From: Euryarchaeota archaeon UBA226
GTDB taxonomy: Archaea > Thermoplasmatota > Poseidoniia > Poseidoniales > Poseidoniaceae
DNA length: 21,886 nt
Direction: 5' to 3'
Assembly (NCBI GenBank): GCA_002505935.1
Contig: DAWL01000174.1
Span: 16,455 to 38,340, forward strand
Shown piece after piece: positions 16,263-21,886 of the stretch. The stretch's first letter is position 1, and every line of letters starts with the position of its first letter. A program made the translations under genes and the position numbers. Below the pieces are notes generated by a model. The model ran no database searches. It saw nothing but the letters and a program-made list of their open reading frames with translations, and was not told the origin of the DNA.

Positions 16263-17122
16263 AACCAAGTTGGCCAGCCATTCTTGGCTTGCATATGTTC
16301 CTCGATTACTGTATCAGGTGGAAAATCTGGGTGCTGCGACGGATGTGCAGATAGGAGACTTATCGATGCCTCTCCCCGAACGATTGCATCTACATCTCCA
16401 GCCTCAGATTCCCCATTCACTATCTCGCTTGCACCGATTTCGATATGATTACCTGTAAGGCTCAAAGCACCGAGATAATACCGCCGACCTAAGGTAGTGC
16501 AAGTGAAATCCCCCCTCCAATCTGGTGGTATATTCACATTGAGGAATGACTGTCCACTGAGGAATGATTGCAAGGCATTATCTTCCAGACTCGCGTCTAT
16601 ATCTCGCGGCCAATTGACCGGCTCATCGGGAATGATTTCAAGCACCTTCTGCAACAATTTCTCACTAGCATTCAATGCCTTTGGCATATGAGATTCATCA
16701 AAGGTAGTTAGAGAAATTGCAACTCCCGGAATCCCATATAGAGCAGCCTCCCTTGCCGCTGCAATAGTTCCACTATGCCAAACATCAACAGACATATTTG
16801 AACCAACATTTACCCCACTTACCAACAATTTGGGTTTACTATCGATACCCAATTTTTCTAGGATTCCATCGCCGATTGCTATTGCACAATCAGAAGGCGT
16901 TCCTGCTAATGAAAACACTCTGAGACCTTCCTTTTCCAGTGCGATGTGATTCTTCAGTTCCAAGGGCTTTCTCAGAGTCAAAGACATCCCACAAGCACTA
17001 CGGTTCTCACTCGGAGCAAAGATGACTACTTCCATTCCCATATCGAGAAGAATCTGCGCCAGAGTATGAAGCGCTGGGGCGGCGATTCCATCATCATTAC
17101 AAAGTACCACACATGAACTCAT
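16253..17122 (-). CDS. surE: 5'/3'-nucleotidase SurE
   Basis: SurE is a metal-dependent nucleoside 5'-monophosphate phosphatase (survival protein E) of the cytosol. The protein has 289 residues, a little longer than the usual 250 or so. Probable metal ligands are Asp10 and Asp11 in the N-terminal NDDG, Ser42 in ENRS and Asn105 in SGVNVGSN (102-109). Other family marks are GTPSDC (74-79) and the helix with HSGTIAAAREAA followed by IPGVAIS. The ATG overlaps the stop of the upstream EamA gene in an ATGA arrangement, so the two are translationally coupled. The 3' end overlaps trmY tail to tail by 10 bases. Confidence 0.95.
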   Translation of the reverse strand: MSSCVVLCNDDGIAAPALHTLAQILLDMGMEVVIFAPSENRSACGMSLTLRKPLELKNHIALEKEGLRVFSLAGTPSDCAIAIGDGILEKLGIDSKPKLLVSGVNVGSNMSVDVWHSGTIAAAREAALYGIPGVAISLTTFDESHMPKALNASEKLLQKVLEIIPDEPVNWPRDIDASLEDNALQSFLSGQSFLNVNIPPDWRGDFTCTTLGRRYYLGALSLTGNHIEIGASEIVNGESEAGDVDAIVRGEASISLLSAHPSQHPDFPPDTVIEEHMQAKNGWPTWFQD

Positions 17123-18057
17123 TCCTCTTCATCCCCCTTAGCTAATTCCAAAGTCACCAACAACGTTCCAGCGATCATCAATGGACCTCCTAACCAAGTC
17201 CACATTCCCGGTATACTATCAAGCCCCAATATCCAACCTATCAATGAGCCGATTAGTGGTTCCATAACAAGTGTCACCGAAACCACAAGCGGAGGTAGCC
17301 AACGCAAAACTGCATTGATTCCAGTATGGCCGAAAAGACCAGGCCCAAGTGCAAGATATGCAACATATGGCAACCAAATCAGCATAGACCAACCCAAGAG
17401 GCCAGTGCTCACCATTCCTAGAGGTGCACCCTCGATAATCATCGCTGAAATCGAAAGACCGATGGCGGCGATCAATGTAACTGGAAATGCATAGAGGAAC
17501 AAAGGCATCCACTCCCTCAAGGTCCTACCTGCCGCGAGATATCCCACAATAGCAACTGCTCCTAAGAATGCTAACATGTCGCCAAGAACAGAAACACCTT
17601 CCTCACTCCCTGCTCCCATTATCGCCAATGCTGCACCGGTAAAACCGAGGAGCGCTCCAATGATTTCTTTGCTAGATGCAGGCCTGCCAAGAATCCACAA
17701 TCCGACAATGATGACCAAGGGGTGTGCGGTTACGAATAGAAGGCTATGAGTTAGTGTAGTCTCTTCTAATGACCATAGCCAAGAGCCAAAATGAAGCGTA
17801 AGGCATACTCCTGAAGCCAGAATTATCAATGAAGAATTCTTGCTCATGCAACGCTGTCGAATCTCCTGTCCACTAGAACGCCATTGCAAAACAAAACCCG
17901 GTAACAATACAACTGCTGTAGCCTGTAACCTCCAGCCTGCCTTGAGCAATGGGCCTGGTCCTTCCATCATCTCAAAGACGGCGCCTGCACTACTGACAGC
18001 AAGTAACGCAGTTCCTAGAATCAACCATGCCCGCAAAGGCACTGAAGAGTTGGACAT
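17119..18057 (-). CDS. EamA/DMT-superfamily permease
   Basis: This is a drug/metabolite-type transporter in the cytoplasmic membrane; the substrate cannot be read from sequence. It has 312 residues and about ten hydrophobic segments in two EamA repeats. The first ends near HSLLFVTAHPLVIIVGLWIL and the second has VSVTLVMEPLIGSLIGWIL, both typical of the repeat ends. Charged residues sit at the very C-terminus (KGDEEE). GAGGTG lies 5 bases before the ATG and shares bases with the stop of the OPT gene, which ends 9 bases upstream. surE overlaps its stop. So OPT, EamA and surE look like one operon, perhaps for uptake or export of peptides, amino acids or nucleotides, which is inference. Confidence 0.88.
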   Translation of the reverse strand: MSNSSVPLRAWLILGTALLAVSSAGAVFEMMEGPGPLLKAGWRLQATAVVLLPGFVLQWRSSGQEIRQRCMSKNSSLIILASGVCLTLHFGSWLWSLEETTLTHSLLFVTAHPLVIIVGLWILGRPASSKEIIGALLGFTGAALAIMGAGSEEGVSVLGDMLAFLGAVAIVGYLAAGRTLREWMPLFLYAFPVTLIAAIGLSISAMIIEGAPLGMVSTGLLGWSMLIWLPYVAYLALGPGLFGHTGINAVLRWLPPLVVSVTLVMEPLIGSLIGWILGLDSIPGMWTWLGGPLMIAGTLLVTLELAKGDEEE

Positions 18058-18066
18058 CCAGACACC

Positions 18067-20613
18067 TCAGGCAGACAACTTTGCGTCTTCCACATCATTA
18101 CCGCCGATGATTCCAGCGCGCTTGAACAACACGTAAATTACCCAAGCCATCAAAACGTTGAGTAACAAGAATCCAACCAAACGAATGTATTGCCAAGAAC
18201 TGCCAATGATTGAACCACACTCACCCGCACCTGTATCCATGTACATACCACATCCAGGCGCATCGTAATTTGAGAACCATCTGTCGACATAAGAAGGAGT
18301 TCCAGCATCGACCATAATCCCTAACTCATTGAAAGTTGGCGGAGCATATCCTATTGTATCGATAAATGCGAATACTGAAGCCTCGGTTCCAAAGAAGGCT
18401 TCGCCAGTAAGCATACCAGCAGCAATCATGAAAGTACCTAGCAGGATAAGCGCTCGTCGTTTCTCGGCCATAACTGGACCTTCAGCCTCTCTGATCTTCT
18501 CCACTTTCGGATTGAGGCGCTTTGCCTCCCAATAATCCCTAGCTCCTCCACCGATTAGCATCGGGAAAGTATGTGGCACAGTAAGATACATTCCAAGCCC
18601 GAATGAAGTTCCCATTCCTGTAGACCATTCAACGAATACTCCAAGCATGAATCCTAAACCAAGTAGAATCAAATCTCCTTGCCCCTCAGAAAGCAAGACC
18701 GAGAATGTGGCGAAAGCATTGGCTTGTGGGGCCGCAAGGTCAATGGTTCCATCTGCAAGCATCTTGGAAAGGAATATCGCAACTCCTGCTCCAAGAATAC
18801 ATCCTGGAACTACACCGATTATGTTTCCCTTGGAGATATGGTAAGGCCGGTTTCCAATATACAGGCTGTTCTTGTAATCAGCAACTACTGTTCCAGACAT
18901 TGAGATTGCCGATCCGAAAACTGTAGTTCCAACCAAGCCCAATAGAATGGCCTCTTCTCCAGAAAGTCCCAACTGAGTATCAAACGTCAAAAACAATCCC
19001 ATCAACATTAGCAGTACGATGAACGAAGTTCCACTGACCGGTTCAATACCTGTCTCACCCATCACTCTGACAGCGATTGCTCCAAGCAAGAAAGTTGTAG
19101 ACAGTAGAATTATTGCGAAAATTATTGCAGGAAGAACTCCAAAACCTCCTGCAACGAAAATTACGACCATCGCTATTGCGGTGATCGCCATAAGGATTGG
19201 AATATGTTTGAGTGGCCACTCATACCATCCTTTTCCGGGCATGTATTCCTGACCTGCATCACCGCGGAAAGCATCAGCGATGTCCTTACCGATGGTTGCA
19301 AAGGTCTTCCACATCTTAATCAAACCAAACAAACCTCCACCAACAATTGAACCAATGGCAATCATTCGAATGACGTTCTTCCATGCGATCAACGATAACG
19401 CGCTCTCACCAGATGCAGCAGCATAGTCTAGAATCGGAACGGTTTCCTGCAGACCAGCATCGTAAATTGGATAGTTGAAAATTATGACTAGTGGGACCAA
19501 ATATAGCCAACCTACAATCGTACCTAGATTTACCAAAAGGGCTACTCTAAGCCGCATGAACCAACCTATGGCAAGCATAGAAGGAGTCAGGTAAACTCCT
19601 ACCCAAGTATAGGCGAATGGGTTCCAAACAGTATCGGGTTCACTACAGCCCTCTGGAAATCTTGCTGCCCATTCTGCATCTGTTGGAGAGATACCGTCGC
19701 AAGTATATGGGTAAGTAGTGACATGCTTTGACTGCCCCACTCGATTACCAGTGTCATACACGCCTGCTGGCTGATGTAATACACTGCTTGAGTAAATATT
19801 TGCTAAACCATATCCATTGATTGTCATAGTTTCAGCCAACCAATCCATCAAAGCAACCCTTCGTCCTTCAATCCAAATAAGTGGATATTCAATGATGAAA
19901 AGAGCCCCCATGGTTAGAACTGTCCAAACTCCAACCTTTCGTAAGGCGTCTTGAGCTTGTTCTACAGCCCCTACATTGACATCGCTGGCAATATCCAACA
20001 TCTTGAGATAGGCCTCAAATCCAGGAAGAGGTAGCGGATCTTCAACCAACCAGACTCTTCGGAAAATGATGAAATACATTACACCAAGGAAACCTGCGAA
20101 CATGCTTGCGATAATTCCAATGAATGCCAACTGCCAAACATCGGGAGAAGATATCAACGGTTGACCACCGACTAGATAATTCGCTGCCGGCCCAGTTTGT
20201 GCTAATAGGAAAATTGCAGGGAAAGTGAAGATGAAACCAGTCGATGCGTGAGTTGCTCCAGTGGTTGCTGAAGTTGCAATATTAACTTCAGAAGGAGACC
20301 ACCTGAGGGCCATTCCGAGTAGATACGCGATATACCAAGCGGCTGAAATCGCCAGTCCTAGTTTCAGACCGATATATGCTGTAACTCCAGAAAATACAGC
20401 GCCGATAGCGACGCCAATCATGACCCGGCTTGTGCTCCAATGGCTTATCTCAAACGTTTCTTCGAGGTTCTTCTCCTCAAGATATTGTTCTAGCACACCG
20501 GTGTTGATATTGTTGTACATGTTGTCGTCAAGCCAAGTCAACTCGCCCTTCTCAATAGCCTTCAGACCTTGAGAGGTAACCGGTTGTCGGTATGCGCTTC
20601 TCTTGACCCCCAT
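18067..20613 (-). CDS. OPT-family oligopeptide transporter
   Basis: This large membrane transporter belongs to the oligopeptide transporter (OPT) family, which moves small peptides or metal chelates with protons. From the ATG at 20613 it has 848 residues, longer than many prokaryotic members (about 650). A soluble N-terminus of about 60 residues precedes many hydrophobic segments, starting with FSGVTAYIGLKLGLAIS. Family-like segments include NIATSATTGATHASTGF and GTVVADYKNSLYIGN. Two long polar loops carry cysteine pairs: around PYTCDG to EGCSEP, and APGCGMY to GECGS. They may form disulfides outside the cell and account for part of the extra length. GGAGTGGT (20617-20624) three bases before this ATG favours it over the TTG at 20637. 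The substrate is unknown. Confidence 0.9.
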   Translation of the reverse strand: MGVKRSAYRQPVTSQGLKAIEKGELTWLDDNMYNNINTGVLEQYLEEKNLEETFEISHWSTSRVMIGVAIGAVFSGVTAYIGLKLGLAISAAWYIAYLLGMALRWSPSEVNIATSATTGATHASTGFIFTFPAIFLLAQTGPAANYLVGGQPLISSPDVWQLAFIGIIASMFAGFLGVMYFIIFRRVWLVEDPLPLPGFEAYLKMLDIASDVNVGAVEQAQDALRKVGVWTVLTMGALFIIEYPLIWIEGRRVALMDWLAETMTINGYGLANIYSSSVLHQPAGVYDTGNRVGQSKHVTTYPYTCDGISPTDAEWAARFPEGCSEPDTVWNPFAYTWVGVYLTPSMLAIGWFMRLRVALLVNLGTIVGWLYLVPLVIIFNYPIYDAGLQETVPILDYAAASGESALSLIAWKNVIRMIAIGSIVGGGLFGLIKMWKTFATIGKDIADAFRGDAGQEYMPGKGWYEWPLKHIPILMAITAIAMVVIFVAGGFGVLPAIIFAIILLSTTFLLGAIAVRVMGETGIEPVSGTSFIVLLMLMGLFLTFDTQLGLSGEEAILLGLVGTTVFGSAISMSGTVVADYKNSLYIGNRPYHISKGNIIGVVPGCILGAGVAIFLSKMLADGTIDLAAPQANAFATFSVLLSEGQGDLILLGLGFMLGVFVEWSTGMGTSFGLGMYLTVPHTFPMLIGGGARDYWEAKRLNPKVEKIREAEGPVMAEKRRALILLGTFMIAAGMLTGEAFFGTEASVFAFIDTIGYAPPTFNELGIMVDAGTPSYVDRWFSNYDAPGCGMYMDTGAGECGSIIGSSWQYIRLVGFLLLNVLMAWVIYVLFKRAGIIGGNDVEDAKLSA

Positions 20614-20616
20614 CAA

Positions 20617-20624
20617 ACCACTCC
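20617..20624 (-). promoter_or_regulatory. Ribosome binding site of the OPT gene
   Basis: GGAGTGGT on the minus strand ends three bases before the ATG at 20613. It supports this start over the TTG at 20637, which lies upstream of the site. Confidence 0.55.
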
Positions 20625-20676
20625 GCGCTGCCGGCAATCTTGTCGAAGAAGAACCACTTCAATACAATATCTATTC

Positions 20677-20697
20677 TTGCGCCCCTTTGGGGCGCAA
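20677..20697. repeat. Perfect inverted repeat, 9-bp stem with 3-base loop
   Basis: TTGCGCCCC and its exact complement GGGGCGCAA flank a 3-base loop. It lies 10 bases after the eIF5A stop and 63 bases before the OPT start on the minus strand. The GC-rich stem stands out in an AT-rich gap. As RNA it would be a stable hairpin; on the minus strand it is followed by GAATAGATATTG and not by a U-run, so it is not a classic intrinsic terminator. It could be a processing or stalling signal, or as DNA a site for a dimeric regulator of the OPT operon. Confidence 0.75.
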
Positions 20698-20707
20698 CAA
20701 ATAATGA

Positions 20708-21094
20708 TCAATGATCTCGAATAATCTTGTATCTTCCCAAGGCTTCCATCCACATGATTTCGCCTCCGGGCTCGATGTTCAATCCATCATCCAATGGCAA
20801 GACCAACATCTCGTATGTTTTTGCGTCCATAGCATGAACTTCCTTACCCTCGATATGAGTGACCGTTGCACTTCCTTTCTCAATCATAGGGACGTTGATT
20901 GAATCGGTGACACTACCAACGTGACTGATTTTCTGGCCAGTAAATAGATTGGTACATTCAATACGAGCCTTCGCACTACCGTGCTTTCCAGGCTTAGACT
21001 TGGAAATGCTGAGAATCTTGTAAGCCTGGTCGTCTACACAAAGATATCTTCCAACCTTCAACGTTCGAATCTCTACTCTAGTTGTTCCGGGCAT
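20708..21094 (-). CDS. eif5a: Translation initiation factor 5A (hypusine-containing)
   Basis: eIF5A/aIF5A binds the ribosome and helps peptide-bond formation at difficult sequences. The protein has 128 residues, as typical in archaea. An SH3-like N-terminal domain carries the loop SKPGKHGSAKAR; Lys37 in the loop PGKHG is the expected site of hypusination. An OB-fold C-terminal domain follows from about residue 70. Deoxyhypusine synthase, which would modify it, is not in the window. The ATG at 21094 is 42 bases behind the stop of the surface-protein gene. The gene ends before the hairpin that separates it from the OPT gene. Confidence 0.96.
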   Translation of the reverse strand: MPGTTRVEIRTLKVGRYLCVDDQAYKILSISKSKPGKHGSAKARIECTNLFTGQKISHVGSVTDSINVPMIEKGSATVTHIEGKEVHAMDAKTYEMLVLPLDDGLNIEPGGEIMWMEALGRYKIIRDH

Positions 21095-21136
21095 GACGCC
21101 TGCTGGGATATGTGGCTTATGAGAGTTGGCTAAACA

Positions 21137-21886
21137 TCACTCCTTCCAAGGCCGCCATCTACCGTCACCTTGGTCGCGATACCAATTCTCTCCACCATGT
21201 TCCAACCATTCCCAACCATCGTCATCAATGATTCCCTGAATCTCTCTAGAAGGGCCAGTATAGTCACTCATCGTATCAGGAGCCAATCCTAACTCGGCTT
21301 CTTGCAAATCATTCTCAACATTGGAACGTACTCGTTCAAGCATCAATCCTTGGTGTGGCCCTAACAATCTGTATTTGAGAGCATTCTCGTAATCCTTACT
21401 TGCGTCTTCAAGGGCGATGAGGTTCTGGCAATTCCGCAAGCGCTCAGCATATCTTTCACCCCTACCCTTGCGAGTTAACAAACCGAAGGACAACCACGAG
21501 GCCATGGGGAGTCCGACTAAAATTCCCAACAAATCCCATGCCCCCAATCCAATCTGTGTACCTGGAACCACGACTTCGAATGATTCAATCGGCTTCTCTG
21601 CCGAACTGAATGCATCGGTGCCCAAGCGTTCCTCTTCTGAATCTGACCAACCATCATTATCATCATCATTATCTTCGTTATCACCAATACCGTCTCCATC
21701 AAAATCGCTGCATTCTTTAGAGAGGGTCGGAAACAGGTCAACTTCGTCCATGCATCCATCAGCATCTAAATCTCCTGGGCTGGCGAACTTGGGGAGAATA
21801 TCCATTGTGTCATTGTATCCATCATTGTCGAAATCATTCAGAAATGGATCGGCATTTACGCCGCTTAGATTATCGCCGAGTCCATC
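21137..21886 (-). CDS. C-terminal part of an Asp-rich calcium-repeat surface protein (N-terminus off the window edge)
   Basis: The frame is open to the right edge, so only the last 249 residues are visible; the ATG at 21805 is internal. The first 85 residues hold repeated Asp-rich units such as DFDNDGYND, DLDADGCMDEVD, DFDGDGIGDNED and DNDGWSD. They resemble thrombospondin type 3 or dockerin-like calcium-binding loops. One hydrophobic helix follows at about 115-137, then a cytosolic tail of about 110 residues with Arg/Lys at its start. The last 30 residues are rich in Trp (WEWLE, ENWYRD, GRWRPW) and may form a small folded motif. The layout (extracellular repeats, membrane helix, cytosolic tail) suggests a type I cell-surface protein. 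Its function is unknown. Confidence 0.85.
   Translation of the reverse strand, partial: DGLGDNLSGVNADPFLNDFDNDGYNDTMDILPKFASPGDLDADGCMDEVDLFPTLSKECSDFDGDGIGDNEDNDDDNDGWSDSEEERLGTDAFSSAEKPIESFEVVVPGTQIGLGAWDLLGILVGLPMASWLSFGLLTRKGRGERYAERLRNCQNLIALEDASKDYENALKYRLLGPHQGLMLERVRSNVENDLQEAELGLAPDTMSDYTGPSREIQGIIDDDGWEWLEHGGENWYRDQGDGRWRPWKE

Noticed and set aside
20677..20697. Intrinsic terminator reading of the hairpin
   Set aside because: No U-run follows the stem on either strand, and hairpin-dependent termination is not the usual archaeal mode.

Overview
The window looks like chromosomal DNA of an archaeon. It carries an archaeal/eukaryotic-type glycyl-tRNA synthetase, the large subunit of replication factor C, SRP54, the pseudouridine-54 methyltransferase TrmY, eIF5A with a hypusination loop, and an ArsA/Get3-like ATPase. 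Moderate base composition, closely packed genes, Asp-rich calcium-type repeats in a surface protein and the gene mix suggest a mesophilic marine planktonic euryarchaeon, possibly Candidatus Poseidoniales (Marine Group II). That placement is inference from gene content, not a phylogeny.

Layout from the left. A long Lhr-type helicase lies on the minus strand and runs off the left edge. It is divergent from a plus-strand pair, glycyl-tRNA synthetase and rfcL (information processing). rfcL ends exactly where a minus-strand block ends. Read in its own direction, that block holds a six-to-seven-segment membrane protein, a membrane-anchored transglutaminase-like protein with an N-terminal zinc ribbon, trkA and trkH (potassium uptake). 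A plus-strand block follows: an ArsA/Get3-like ATPase with a C-terminal Hsp20-like domain, SRP54 and trmY. The first two are both targeting-type nucleotidases for membrane or secretory proteins. trmY overlaps surE tail to tail. surE belongs to a minus-strand block read as eIF5A, OPT oligopeptide transporter, EamA permease, surE, with a perfect hairpin between eIF5A and the OPT gene. The right edge holds the C-terminal part of an Asp-rich, single-pass surface protein.

The window is almost fully coding. I see no tRNA, rRNA, CRISPR array, insertion sequence or phage gene, and no gene-free stretch over 300 bases. The largest gap (about 220 bases) is the divergent lhr/glyS region. Several start codons need choosing with care: TrkA most likely starts at a TTG just behind a strong GGGGTGAT ribosome site, the glycyl-tRNA synthetase at an internal ATG, and the OPT gene at an ATG eight codons into the longest frame.

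Most of the content is conserved housekeeping. I do not see a clear undescribed defence or mobile system. The points most worth a second look are the Get3-Hsp20/SRP54 cluster, the zinc-ribbon transglutaminase next to trkAH, the long Lhr in an archaeal setting, and the hairpin between eIF5A and the OPT gene.
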